This document shows positions 20,694 through 32,666 of a DNA stretch of 64,000 nucleotides, in pieces. This stretch comes from Hydractinia symbiolongicarpus (lineage: Eukaryota; Cnidaria; Hydrozoa; Anthoathecata; Hydractiniidae), in contig NC_079884.1 in the NCBI RefSeq assembly GCF_029227915.1, positions 25,418,001 through 25,482,000 of the forward strand, in the 5' to 3' direction. Numbering within the stretch: position 1 is the first letter of the stretch; each line of letters opens with the position of its first letter. The notes under the pieces were generated by a model that was given only the letters and a program-made list of their open reading frames with translations, ran no database searches and was not told the origin of the DNA. Made by a program: the position numbers and the translations under genes.

Positions 20694-20699
20694 CGAAGT

Positions 20700-21925
20700 T
20701 TCGCTCTTCCTTATATTTGTCTGAAATAAAAAAATCAGTACGTATATATTAGTTTTTTATAGAACGAATTTGACTCTATGTACGCGTTATATCGCAAACT
20801 TTCATCAATAAAATGCAAGTGTTATGTCGTCAACAGTATAATAATCAATTGAAGTTAAATTTTTACGACTAAAAACTGACATAGATTTCGCAGAATATAA
20901 CTTCGCAATTTTCGAAAAAAAAATTGCGAAAATCTTTGAAAGTTTCGGATATGGAAGTACATGCATGTCTGGATATTCATGCAGAAATAAAATATTTTTA
21001 CCTTTTCCAATCCCATTCTTAAAAACAGTTACCTAGGCCATCCTATTCGAAACAAAGTAGATCATCAATCAAAGCAACAATAAATACAATCGCAGCATTA
21101 TTTCTTATAACAAACACACATAAAACAGCAGGAACGATAGTATCGTAAAAAATTCACGCCTGCACAACAAGGTTTTGCGCTGCAGTTTGCATCTGTGTTC
21201 TGTATTGTTCATTCATGGTTAATGAACCGTAAAACATATAGAACAGTTTTTCTCTGCACTCACTTCTGAATACATATAAACAAACAGTAAACACTGCGCA
21301 TGATCTCTCACGTGCACAGGATAGGCAGTTGAACACTTGTACCCTTATAGTAGGATGGATAAAATCCTTGATTTGCTGTACGATACCTCTACAAGCTCAA
21401 TCTTCTATCTTCCTAGATGCAATGACGCAATTTTCGCGTGAAAATATCGCACATGTAGCGAAATGTTTGCTTTTTGTTATTAGTAGTCTTTAAAAGAAGT
21501 TAGAGAAAGAAATGAAAATAAACAAATATTGTAAAAATTTAAAATATATAAAATACAAAAGAAAACGTATTGCTTTTTCCATAGTTTAAAAACTATGAAA
21601 ATCCCTTTTAGGTACAATACTTTTAGGAAGATTGATTTTAGTAAGGGATTTCTTTGTTTAATAATTCCTGTCGCTGAATACTTTTTATCGATCTCAACGA
21701 AAAGACAGAAACTTGGTAAGTTTGAGTCACAAGATGTATGGATAGCTAGCTAAGAAATAATGATGATTGTGACTTTACTAAGCACCAAAACAATCGACTG
21801 TATAATATGGATGATGGTACAAATTGCCACACACATAGACAAGAAAATGAAAGCCTTCTGCATACAGAATGTGAGCTGTGCATTTTAACGTCAGTGTTAT
21901 AGGGAAAGATGGTTACTATTTGCAA
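20700..21925. other. Intergenic DNA between divergent genes
   Basis: This region is shared upstream of the DPYADLG-repeat gene (-) and the secreted ubiquitin-like gene (+). I see AT-rich sequence and short GCGAAA words, and no supported exon. Confidence 0.4.
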
Positions 21926-22778
21926 ATGAAAGAACTAAATATTGCAAGTGTTTATATTTTTGTCAGCTTAATAATCTGTTGGAAAGCAAAAGGTAGGTGA
22001 GTTTAAACATTTAAATGCAATACATGGTTAAGCAAGACTCTCTACTTCTTTGCTCATGTGGAACTTAAAAGTTCTGTTTGCGCTAGAGACAAAAAACAGA
22101 TGAAGAAAACTGGGAAAGTCATTTTCTGACTATAAATAAACTTTAAAATGTATAAAGTTCCCTAAGCAGCAACCATAATAGCGCCACATGATCGTTCTCT
22201 TGTCAAAGAGGGTTATTCAAAAAAAAAATAACTTTAGAGGAAATATAACGCAATTAATTACACTGCATATAATCGATGCATGACAACGTTAGATCGCCAC
22301 GAAATATAACGCCTGAGGCCCTTCTGCCCAAACAATGTTTTTCAGACATTTTTTAAGTTGTGTGCTATCAAACCTTCTTGGTCTTCCAAAAGCTAATTGG
22401 TTTAGCATAATATCTATGCAGACCACTCAAAATTTCACAATGGTTATAGAATATCAGTGTTTTATTTCAGGCCACAATGTCATCGTTAACGTCACGTCGA
22501 CCAGTAAAGAATACTGGGTACCGCGTGTGACCGCGACCATACAGTTGCCACAATCAGAGACTATTCATAACATCCTTGGTCAACTTTGCTTTATATTTCA
22601 CCGCTCATATGAAATGTCTCGATACAAAGAAAACTATCCATGTGAAACACAAGCTAACAACCTTCTTCTATACGAGAAGAAAAGAAGATTATACACAACA
22701 ACGAAAGATGGGAAACCGATTCGGTTACGTCGATTCGGAATAAAAAACGGAACAGAGTTGATGTTGTATTACTTGTGA
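21926..22778 (+). CDS. Small secreted protein with ubiquitin-like fold pattern
   Basis: Two exons, 21926-21992 and 22471-22778, join in phase 1 (AAAG then GCCAC) to give 124 residues. The N-terminus MKELNIASVYIFVSLIICWK has a hydrophobic core of about 14 residues, fitting a cleaved signal peptide. The mature part starts GHNVIVNVTSTSKEYW and has two cysteines. Its order of strands is ubiquitin-like: an N-terminal beta pair with RVTATIQLPQSETI, a helix-like HNILGQLCFIFHRS, then NLLLYEKKRRLYTTTKDGKP, and a final RRFGIKNGTELMLYYL that parallels the last strand of ubiquitin. There is no di-glycine end, so conjugation is unlikely. I do not know a named family. The fold is inferred from pattern only. 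Confidence 0.7.
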
Positions 22779-22871
22779 AGCTGAACATTCGAATTTGTGT
22801 GTGAACGTTAGCTTATTCATAGTAATTTTCGCGTGTTATTACACGCAAAAACGTAGTGAGAAACTTAAATT

Positions 22872-23068
22872 TTGGTGTAGATAAAATATTTGACAAGATT
22901 GGTGAATTTTTTCAAAATGCACAAATTATATCTTCGCTAAAAATAAAATATTGGAGCATTCGCCAAATTAAACCAAAATTTCTCAATTTCTTTAAAAAAT
23001 CGTCAAAACAAGCTGCATCGTACGAAAATTCTAATTTTAGTCAATCGCCAAATAAAATCCACCCCAAT
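22872..23068. mobile_element. Short MITE-like element
   Basis: GGTGTAGATAAAATATTTG on the left is roughly mirrored by CGCCAAATAAAATCCACCCC on the right. The interior has AATTTTTTC and TTCGCCAAATTAAACC words shared with the 7.2 kb element. It is non-coding and lies just after the secreted ubiquitin-like gene. Confidence 0.45.
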
Positions 23069-23357
23069 TCTTTTTGTCCTTAGAGTATTTGCTTTATCTG
23101 AATTGCCATACGCTATTTGAAATAAACTCGATGGCTACTTCAGCGCGAGAATATGTTTCGAACAAAAGATCGCAAAGTATACAAGATCCCAGAGAATGAT
23201 GGATATTCAAGATTTTTAAGGTCACCTAATCTAATTTTAAGGTCATCAAAGTCTGGTTAGACATCCTGGGTCTATAGCTTGATTTTACTCGGTTTTAAAT
23301 TTCTCATATACAGAAGAATAAATCTTTGTTACTTTATGTTAAAAAGACATTAAATTA

Positions 23358-23478
23358 AGAAAAAAAAATTAAGTTAAATTTGGTGCTAGCCCAATTCATG
23401 GCCGGGCTTTTGGGGGGCTAGCCAGAGGGGGAAGGTCACCATAAAAACAGACCTGACGTAACACCAAATTTAATTGAC
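23358..23478. mobile_element. ~120-bp palindromic element, TTAAATTTGGTG ends
   Basis: TTAAATTTGGTG near 23364 is mirrored by CACCAAATTTAATTG ending near 23477. The interior is GC-rich compared with its surroundings (GGCCGGGCTTTTGGGGGGC and a CTAGCC pair). No coding frame is present. Its size and inverted ends suggest a very short non-autonomous DNA element. Confidence 0.5.
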
Positions 23479-23479
23479 T

Positions 23480-24100
23480 GCCCTGTAGTTAACTAAAAAA
23501 TGGGTTTAAAAAGAATTCTGCACAGTTTTGGTACAAAACACGCTCTAATAAACGCCACAAAATATACGTCTAATTTAAATGTAAAATACATCAAGTACTT
23601 ATGCAAAACAGCTCGATATGTCAAAATGAAATTATAAAATAAATGGTAATCGGAAAGAATTTTTTTTCGTAAATGTAGAAATTTGCTTCAGTTTTGATAA
23701 CTAAACGACAATCTCTTGAAAAATATACATTTTCGTATCATGTAAATACAAAAATACAATATGTAAAATTAGCATCCCAGAAGATATCGCATTAATTTAT
23801 GCAAATATAATCTTCTGCTTGTGAGAGCTTAGTGTCGAGAGAAAGTCAGCTAACAAGGGTCATAATTTCTCAAAGAATATTGACCAATGAAACCACTATA
23901 AAATTAAAATTTCGTTGGCTTTTCTATCGTTTGAAATTAACGCAATTTCTTGCATTTTTTGGAACGACTTGAAATTAATAAGCGAAATATCCTTCTTGCT
24001 TAAACGCTTTTAAGTGAAAATTACCTTATAATGCAAAGAGCTGCGATTAAAAAAAACAAAAAAACAAAAACAAAATAAGAAAACATCATGCATTTAGCGG
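23480..24100. other. Intergenic DNA between convergent genes
   Basis: This AT-rich spacer lies between the secreted ubiquitin-like gene (+) and PUS7L (-). I see nothing assignable. Confidence 0.4.
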
Positions 24101-27100
24101 CTACCCATTATGCATTAATTCTCTAATCATCATAGTTGCGTAACTGGAAGAAGGCAAATCAAATTCCAACAACAAACCAACTTCCGATTTATCTTCCATA
24201 GAAGAAGAATGTGGCAGCTCCCAAGTTAAGTTGCTCGGTTTCACAATTATATTCCGGTAACTGCCTTGAACGTTAAAACCTAACTTCTTTAGCTTAAAAG
24301 AAGTTTTATCAATCCTGTCAATGCTTAAAAGATTATGATAAATATCATTAGTTGCGTTTTCAGGAAATGCAATCGAGGATCCCGGCAATGGCAAAACGAC
24401 GTCGGATATCGTATACCTTTTTAAGTAAATATCATCTGCATTTATCTTAACATTATTTCCATCTTTGTTTACAAAATCTCCAGGTAATATTTTAAAACCA
24501 TGCTTAAGGATGCGCTCAGTTATAACTTTATTCCATATCAAACTACAATAACTGTGCACAAAAAACAATCTCATGGCGTAGGGAATATTCAAAAACGCTT
24601 TCAAGCAACCCTCGTCAGAATAGGAGTATCTATTTAAAGCTTGCAAAACGAGCCGTTCCCGCGTTTTATACGTGGGCATTGTTCTTAAAGTCTCCTTAGC
24701 ATTGTGAGTGTCGACAAAACAGCGCTTACTCGCTTCGACTACGTTATCTTCTTCACTTTCACTTGAAGGCTTAGGACTGAGAAGCAAATCTACAGCTTGC
24801 ATGTAATTCTCTCTCAACAAAGCTAATCCAATACGTGCAGCAGTCTGATCATAGCCGAATCTTTGTTCACCGAAATAATTAATAAATCCTTCCGAAATGA
24901 CGTTCATCACAGATTGGTTAATTATTGAATACAGCGCCTGTCGTTGTGTTTGATATTCCCCGTTACTACTTTGTGAAGTGGTTTCTATAATAAGACGGTA
25001 AAATCATTCCGGTAAAAAAGATTGATAAGCACGCAGGATTACCTTACAACCGATATTTTTTAATACATCATGGCACAAACATTATATCAAAGGGAAAAAA
25101 TTTGGTGTGGAATAAATTTCGTGTATACGGTAATAACTTTCAACAAATTTGCAAAATTAAGTCGACAACAGTTGGAGAAATAGAATATACAGAAATAAGC
25201 AATTATTTTACTTTTTTTAAATTAAGCTACCGTAAATACTCTAATTTAGTGCGGCAAAAAAAATAATTATTTTAGCCATGTCGCACTAACAATTAGGGGG
25301 AATAAACTACCTTTGTTTTAGCATTTTAAAATCGCACTAATAATTAGAGGAAAACTGCATTAAATTAGAGGTGAAAAAAATACTTCAACTATTGTTTTGT
25401 CACTACTACGGCTTACGGCACAATGCTTACACTTATGATTATTTTCAAAGGCAGAGCAGAAAAAAACACCAAGAAATTACGTGTTTCTAAAGGATTTATT
25501 AGTAAGTATTAAACAATGTAAACCTTGTAATACCACGAAATTTTACAGAATTGTATCTTGTAAAAAAGGTAGGCGAGCAGTGCAAATTTCAGAATTTCCT
25601 TATTTTATGTAAAAATGTTGACAGTCAAAAAAGGTACAAGTAAGCCTCCTACATTGACCACACCCTGAAAGTATCCTCCCTTACTCAAACGAAATTCGCG
25701 GCTATTAAAAAAAAGGAAATTTCAATCAATTCATCAATTCTCACTGGTTTTTTAATTTGTGAAATCATATAGTCGGCAAAAATCTGTTTTTCACAACAAC
25801 AAAGTTAAATGGTTCATTATATTTAACTAATAAATGAGATAAAAAAAAATTGTGAAAATTTATATCCTTTATACGGCAATTTTGCCATGATTTGTAAGTT
25901 AAATGTTTGCAAAATCGAAATAATCTTCAATCGCGAATTTAAAATATTCCACACTAGCGAAATATTCTACACTAGCGAAATAAAATACCATTTCACTACA
26001 TACCTGTAATAAGATTTCTAATAACAATCTTAAAACGATTTCCTTGAAGATCACCCAGTTGCAGGTGAGAAGACGTAACCTTGGGATGGCAAATGTACCA
26101 ATTATCAAACTGTTCTTTGATGACATCCTGAATAACTTGCTTAGTAACACCAGCTATTGAAACAAACTGATACGTTACAGCTTTCTTGTCTTTGATACCT
26201 GCATACTTTATATTTGATAGCTGCACACCAAGTTGTGTAGCGAGTTTTTGCAGCACAGTCAAGAGCTCAATGTTGTTTTTAAATAACGTAACTATAACAA
26301 TATCTTCATTGCATTTCCTTTTTCTTTCATTAGTACATTGAGAATTTTTTCGTTCTTTAAAACGAATAGAAATTACTGTTCTGTGATTGAATAATATAGT
26401 TTTACTCTCAATTAGTTTGCCATAATGTTTGTTTATAAAGTGATGCAAGGCTTTTCTTTTCTCTCTAGTGAACGTATGAACATCAATATTTAAACCGGCT
26501 TTGTCCAAATTTTCCAAGCACCAAAGCGAACGGCAGTTTACAAATTTTATCAAATCACTTGCCATTGTTTCTGTGAAGCCAACTTCAATCATTCTTTGAT
26601 ATACTGCATCAACACAACATGTTAGTTTTGTCTCGTTCTCACTCTTTACAGTGTGCGTGATCAAAAACGGAAAATTGTAACGAATGCATTGATGTATAAT
26701 TGTTCTTTTGACTTTATCATTAAAAATTCCTAAATCCAAAGTTTTATCCATACTGTGTTTACCCATTTGCGTCAGCAGTTTTAAGTTGTCATCTCCAATT
26801 ACATCTGATAAGCTTTTCATACCATCCTTTAAAATGTTGCCCCAGCATTCAACTGATGGCTCAGAGCATTGTTTTCTTTCTGACACATCACTGTTGCTTT
26901 TCACACATGTTGCATTATTGGCACAATTTTTGTTTTCAGTTGTTTCTGTTATCTTTATTTGTTTATGATCGCTGTCTTGAACTCCAGCAATATTCCCTTC
27001 TAGATTAATCTCATGAACTTCAAAATCTGAACTTTTTGTCTTTAACTTACCATAAATTAAAAGGTTCTTAGAAAGAAAGCATCCAACACCAAAATTGTTC

Positions 27101-27102
27101 AT
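24101..27102 (-). CDS. PUS7L: PUS7-like RNA pseudouridine synthase (TruD family)
   Basis: Two exons, 26004-27102 and 24101-24984, join in phase 1 to give 660 residues, close to the ~700 of mammalian PUS7L. TruD family enzymes isomerise uridine to pseudouridine in tRNA and mRNA. The first exon has a poorly conserved N-terminal half. Near its end it carries IKYAGIKDKKAVTYQFVSI, the TruD catalytic motif with the nucleophilic Asp in K-D-K-K-A-V-T, followed by LGDLQGNRFKIVIRN. The second exon has GFINYFGEQRFGYDQTAARI, the conserved N-[YF]-[FY]-G-x-Q-R-F-G signature, and ends YATMMIRELM, the usual family C-terminus. Family identity is secure. PUS7L is favoured over PUS7 by length and the divergent N-terminus. 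The 1 kb intron carries inverted-repeat debris. Confidence 0.9.
24985..26003. other. PUS7L intron with inverted-repeat element debris
   Basis: At 25242-25375 ACTCTAATTTAGTGCGGC, TCGCACTAACAATTAG and TCGCACTAATAATTAGAGG form repeated and partly inverted words. At about 25100-25150 and 25850-25990, GTGTGGAATAAATTTCG-like and TTGCGAAA/GCGAATTTAAAATATTCCAC-like words look like opposite ends of one inserted element of nearly 900 bases. There is no coding frame. Confidence 0.4.
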
Positions 27103-28254
27103 TTTGACACAGTAAAATCAGTATTTCTTTTGTCCACAGGTTCTTGCAGGGACTCACTGTATTTGATATCAAATGTGCATATGTTTCTACAAAAGAATAT
27201 TTGTTTCTACTTGAATAATCAGTTAAACATTGTTTTCTTTTCTGCCAACATTAGCAGCGAGGGTTCCCTTCCATTTCATTAAAAAAATGCTTGTTTCAAA
27301 GGGCTTCAGGCATTAGCTAGCTATACAGCTAAACAATAGTTTTGAGTGAAAGTGTAGAAGTAGCTTTTTTTAAATAATCTTCTTTAAACAAAATAATAAC
27401 TATATAAATTAAAAGAACTAAAATGAATCTACAGCGCTTTAACTTCAAATCATACGGATGTCGCCTTCTTTTCTTACAAATCCACCATTTAAATATGTAC
27501 TCATGCTAACGGAACACGATCTGAATCTTTGCAACGGGCCGTGTCTGTTGCGCCAATTTTCCCCTGGCTCCCTCAACCCTCGTCCCAAAACTGATATTTT
27601 GATTGCACGCATTAATAAAGTTCCTTCTCTTCTTTAAAATTCCACGTAATATATCTCTTTTTGAAAAATACTGAATTTCAATTTATGGTGCGATGGCAAA
27701 ATCGTCTCCAGGGCTCCTTTTCTTTGCTCATCCCTCCAACAGGGGCATTTTCCTTCACAATAAACTTGGTAGTGGATGCGCCATGGGGTTTGACAACGGT
27801 TCAAGGCAAGGAGGCTTGCTATAAACCTTCTTACATTAAGCAATAGATCCTGGGGACAGAGATTTAGAAAAATATTATATTCAAAAAAACTTCGATAAAG
27901 AAAATATGAATTACTAGTTTGTGGTAGGCTACGCGTTACGCGCCAAAAAAATTTCGTGTGTTTCAATGTTTTTAATTTTTTCCTTGGTTCAAACTACACT
28001 GAATTTCTTTACCCATACCGACATAGTATTAATCGCAAATTAAAAAATGTGGTACAAAGAATGAATAGTCTTTGATAGCATTCTCGACCCCGAGCTCTTT
28101 GAGTTAAACTCGAAGGTTTTTATCTCAAAGAGCTCTGGGGACGAGAATTTCTTTGACAGCACATTCAAAAATTCAGATCTTTCGGGCGAGGATTCAAGAT
28201 TAGTGAGCGAATAAATTGAGAATGTCTAATATATTTGTTATATAGTATGTTAAA
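27103..28254. other. Intergenic DNA upstream of PUS7L and downstream of astacin A
   Basis: I see no supported gene. It contains a CTCGTCCCAAAAC word near 27570 and a 70-base hairpin at 28080-28148 described separately. Confidence 0.4.
28080..28148. repeat. Hairpin element with CTCGTCCCC-type arms
   Basis: ATTCTCGACCCCGAGCTCTTTGAG is mirrored by CTCAAAGAGCTCTGGGGACG followed by AGAAT, with small mismatches and a loop of about 20 bases. Similar GTCCCC/GGGGAC hairpins occur in introns of both neighbouring astacin genes (29308-29351 and 31338-31427). Confidence 0.6.
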
Positions 28255-30375
28255 CTATATTTTACAATCATAATATTTATTTATTTGCCACGCATCTTGT
28301 ACGCTAATATGCGAACGTTGGCCAAAACTTTTTCCTTTTTGCTTCGAACGTATTGTTCTTTGAACCAATGGAATCTTCGAGAACGCATTCCATTCGTAGT
28401 GCATGATGGAATCGTAATCATAAGGGCTTCCACGACTGTCAACAATATTATGAGAGTATTTTCTGAAGTTATGCTTGTTTGCTAAAAATAAAAATAAAAA
28501 TTTACTGGTATGGTCACAGATCAGGTTGTACCTATCAATAATAATGATAGAATTCTGGTGTAAAAAATCGCCATGAGTTCCTATTATCAGAATGGTGACA
28601 TGTGTTCCCTACCTTCCTTAATGTTGTTCCACAATATTTCAACATAGTCGTCTCGATCTGGTCTCGATTGTTCATGCCACAATCCCAGCGCATGACCTAT
28701 TTCGTGTATTGCCACACCAGTAGTGAAGCAACCAAAACCAAGAGAAATTCTCTGATGACCACCAGTTTTTCCGACGTGTGAATAACACCTGCAATATAAA
28801 TTGTTGCTAGGTTATGTTACTTTCTCACCTTAAACTTTTCTGATTTATATGCAGTAAAGAATTATATTTATGATTCCATTCAAGCTATGAAATGGTGTTT
28901 CAGCATGACAACTTCGGCTAGACAACCACCTGAAACATCATCCCTATTGTCATGATAACCAAGCAGAAAAAAGAATCGCTTTACAGTTGTAAAGATGTTT
29001 CTGATGTTTATAAATGCTAACAAATCCTTAGTCCCTCTGCAGTGAAAGCAAACACACTATAACTTGTAAATATTCTAAAATATTCAAGCACGTATCCGGA
29101 CATATTGTTTCCCAGCTACCTCACTGCTACATTAGGCCTAAAGGTGTTTCCAGAGCCAATGTTTGATTTACGCTGCAGATCATGCTACGATGTTACTACG
29201 TGTGCTGTAATGCAAAAAACAGACCAGAACGGTTGAAAGTTAGCGGAAGGCACGTAGGATGAACTATCACAAGAACGAAAAAATAAATTTTGTCCTTACT
29301 ACAAGAGCACCACCCTCGTCCCCAAGGAAGGCAAAAAAGCCTGGGGACGAAAGTGACAAGAGAACATTTGTGAGTAAATCATAGAGAAAATATACTATAT
29401 ACTTTCCAAAGCCAGCATCAAAGAACTCAATAAAATCTCTTTGATCGGTTCTTTCAACAAATTTTATGCAGGTTTTTTTCTCCCAGGCTTCCATTGCTTT
29501 TCGTATGGCTCTTTCTGTTGGACCTTTCACACCGACTCCATTTAACACCTTATTTCCTATAACGTGAGAAAATAATTAATTTTATTAAGAAAAATCTACA
29601 TTTATATCTTACTGAAAGAGGCAACTATAAATTTGTTATTATATGCCTTTCTTGAGAAAATGTTTCTTTGTTAAAAACATTCTTGTGCATTATTTTAACT
29701 TTTGGAAAATGCATAAAAGACTAGATTATTGGAGAAAGCATGGTACTGCACGTCTTACGTACTAACTGAAGTATGCAGTACAAACGGAACGATTCCATTA
29801 TTCCATCTGTATCTTGTATCCTTCTTAAGTGCATATGAATTTGATGAAACGCCACCATTCAATGCAGTATCGATTCTATCTTTGGTCATTACCATGTCAC
29901 CTTCAAACAAATAACCATTGTCAGCCTCTAAAATATAAATAGGTGACGATTTATGCACTCGGGAAGAAGTCTTTTCGCAAACGGAAAAGAAGAGTTCAGA
30001 TTTAGTTTTATTAACTGATGTACTGCAGCTTTTTCTCCATATGAGAGAGAAAGATTATTTAAAACTTTTACCTAAAAATTAATAAACTCTTAAAATTTAA
30101 ACCTTCAACGATGATTTAATTAATTATATCGACTTTTGTTCGGAAATAAGGCTTATTAGTAGTATATGTTGAAAATACAGCAGGCTTTGGCCGTGACCAG
30201 GAAAGAGCTGTTTCTGATAAAGAATGGATTTAAAAATAATATTAATGCACTTCTAAAGAAGAGAAAGTTTATATTCAACAGGCAAAACAATCATCTCACC
30301 TTCAAGTTTGATCTTGTCAACTGCTCTTCCATTGACTGCGATAAAAAGGACAGTGGATAAGATTATAAAATACAT
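28255..30375 (-). CDS. Astacin-family secreted zinc metalloprotease A
   Basis: The predicted protein has 265 residues from five exons: 30300-30375, 29763-29927, 29403-29556, 28613-28788 and 28255-28481, all in phase. Order: signal peptide [16 protein letters not shown]; a short propeptide with [10 protein letters not shown], holding the F-x-G-D aspartate switch that blocks the zinc; then the mature catalytic domain from about residue 60. The zinc motif is [19 protein letters not shown], and the Met-turn with its tyrosine is SIMHYEW. The pair of disulphide cysteines (TCIKF and the C-terminal YYDCK) is present, with CYSHVGK and FGCFTT in between. There are no CUB, EGF or ShK extensions, so this is a minimal astacin. 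It is probably secreted for matrix processing, digestion or venom-like roles, which sequence alone cannot resolve. Confidence 0.9.
29308..29351. repeat. Short CGTCCCC hairpin in astacin A intron
   Basis: CTCGTCCCCAAGGAAGGC and GCCTGGGGACG form a compact hairpin in intron 3 of astacin A. It is of the same style as the elements at 28080-28148 and 31338-31427. Confidence 0.5.
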
Positions 30376-30761
30376 GTTGCTGCCTACTGTGGCAAACGGA
30401 ACATAACAGCTATTATATCTTCTTGTTTTCACTTGTGCAAACATTTGTGAAGCTCTTCCTACGTACAAGCAGCTGTAAAAATAACACGATTTAATGCCGT
30501 GGAAGTAGTTGCTTGTTCTTAAAGGTTATTTCATGACCTATCTGGCTTTTCCATTCATACTGTTATATTTCCGGGTGTCAACTACCTTAAGGATATAATT
30601 AATTTAAGGATAAGGGAAGTAGGTAAGAGGAACAACGGGAGAGGCACGGCAAAAAACGTGGTTAATTTCTTATCGTCTTGTTTACGTGTCAAGCAGTTGA
30701 GTTTGCAGCTTGCTGTTGTTTTTTTTTTACCTAAATTTATTTTCTTGCAACTATCACTGCG
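30376..30761. promoter_or_regulatory. Shared upstream region of the divergent astacin pair
   Basis: Only 386 bases separate the two start codons, which point away from each other. The region must hold both 5' UTRs and promoters, which suggests a bidirectional promoter and co-expression. There is a local purine-rich stretch around 30590-30660 (GGAAGTAGGTAAGAGGAAC and GGGAGAGGC). Individual TATA or initiator elements could not be fixed. Confidence 0.5.
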
Positions 30762-32666
30762 ATGGAATCTAAAAAGTTAACATTTAAATGGATTTTAACG
30801 TTGTTACTTATATGGCAATGCAAGGGAAAGCCTGCCAAATCTTTTCCAAACCTGGAAGGTGAGTTTGGCCATATCTGAGCATGTTTGGGAGTTTTGAATA
30901 TAAATAATGCATTATCTTATGGGTTCCTGTCATTAACTTTTCAAAACATGATAAAGGAAGGAGAAGCGTCAGACGCTTGTCCAAAGTTTTACCGTAAAAA
31001 TTTAAAATTTTATTTAACATGACCGAAGCGACGCAGCGGGGTAAAACTATAGCACCGAAATATTTGACACTATAATGTTATATTTTCATTTAATTATAGC
31101 TGTCGAAAATGGATATCTACTTCAAGGTGATATGATTATGAGTAAAGTGGACATCGAGAGGAGGTGATGTTGATAAAGTGGAGGCAAACACATACGGGTT
31201 GCAGAAAGCACTGCGGTATAAATGGAAAAATGGAGTTGTTCCCTTCGAACTTGATGCTTCTGTTAGTAAGTTGCTTAGCAGTTTTACCTCTGTATTTTAT
31301 ACACAGCTGAGAATAGAGCAAGGGAGAGTATCCATACCAACCTCATCCCCAGGTCTCGTATATGCCTGTGATTTGCTAAGGGGAAGACGTGAAGAAAGCT
31401 CAGGGGATGAGGTTGTATATACAGGCATATTTCCATCAGAATTGATTACAACAGTGGATCTTTATAGAAGTATATTTCTAACTTCGTCTTCAGGCAAATG
31501 ATTTTTTTAATGGCAACCATATTGTATTTTAGAGAACAAAGTCTTGAATAAAGTTGGCATCACAGGACCTACTGAAAAAGCGATACGCAGTGCTATGCAA
31601 GCTTGGGAAACGAAAACATGTATAAAGTTTGTGGAAAGAACAAACGAGAAAGATTATATTCAATTTTTTGACGGGGGTTTTGCACGGTAGGCGTTTATGG
31701 GGCATATGTCATTTGATGTACCGAGTTCTTTCCACTCATCCCTGCATCTTAAGAAATCTACGGTGTATTTAAGTTTTCTCCACTGTCAGTTATATTTCTA
31801 ATGCTCTCCTCCTTCTGTGTTAACACTAGAAGGGTAGATAGATTTTTCTATCTTTCTAGGTTAACACGAAAAAATGAAGAAATTATTTTACAAATCATGT
31901 TTATGTTCAGGTGTTACTCCCACGTTGGAAGGTTAGGGGTCGGAAAGCAGAGAATTTCACTCGGATTCGGTTGTTTCACAACTGGTACTGTCATCCATGA
32001 AATCGGTCATGCTTTGGGTCTACATCATGAACAATCGAGACCAGATAGAGACCAATTTGTTGAAATTCTTTGGGATAACATTCCAAAAAGTAAGAATTCT
32101 CTGCTGAGTGTTATGTTTAATAAGTACCAGCATTTTTTAGAATTTTTACGAATATTTTATTCATGGTGTCATGACTTTTAAAGCAGCGTTTGCACAGAGA
32201 TTTTAATTTATCCGGAACACGCGGTAAAGAAGTATATTAAACAACACTGGTTTGCGAGAACGCAGAGTAAAACTTTTTAAATGAAGTTCTTGTGGTCTAA
32301 GATTTTATGTGAAGCTCCTTTCGCAGGATCTGATTTTTCATAAAGCGTGCCATACTAATACCAAAAGAAGAAAAAAAAAAGAGTGGACAAACTAATTTTC
32401 CCCTCCTTTCATTCTTTTACTTACTCGAATTTTGTTCAGGTAAGCATTTTGCATTCAAGAAGTATTCTCACAGCAAAATTGACAGCCTTGGAAGTCCTTA
32501 TGATTACGGCTCCATCATGCACTACGAGTGGAATGCGTTCTCAAAGATTCCATTGGTTCAAAGAACAATACGTTCGAAGCAAAAGGGAAAAAGTTTAGGT
32601 CAACGTTCGCATATTAGCGTGCAAGATGCATGGCAAATAAATAAATATTATAATTGTAAAATATAA
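30762..32666 (+). pseudogene. Astacin-family metalloprotease B, frameshift in propeptide exon
   Basis: Five exons, 30762-30858, 31100-31265, 31533-31686, 31911-32089 and 32440-32666, mirror those of astacin A. The catalytic exons are intact: [20 protein letters not shown] zinc site, GSIMHYEW Met-turn and the same C-terminus. Exon 2 is 166 bases, against 165 in astacin A. A one-base excess near 31155-31163 shifts the frame into TGA TGT TGA just after the GDMIMSK switch region, and the correct frame resumes at GDVDKVEANTYG. Either this is a recent pseudogene, the base is a sequencing error, or an unrecognised splice event removes it. Splice sites elsewhere are good, and the signal peptide exon (MESKKLTFKWILTLLLIWQC) is intact. 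Confidence 0.8.
31338..31427. repeat. Inverted-repeat element in astacin B intron 2
   Basis: CCAACCTCATCCCCAGG with TATATGCCTGT on the left pairs with AGGGGATGAGGTTG and ATACAGGCATAT on the right. This is a 90-base fold-back related to the CTCGTCCCC hairpins nearby. Confidence 0.6.

Noticed and set aside
27634-27966. 110-codon minus-strand frame
   Set aside because: No recognisable domain and no splice or polyadenylation support. Composition is irregular, probably a chance frame.
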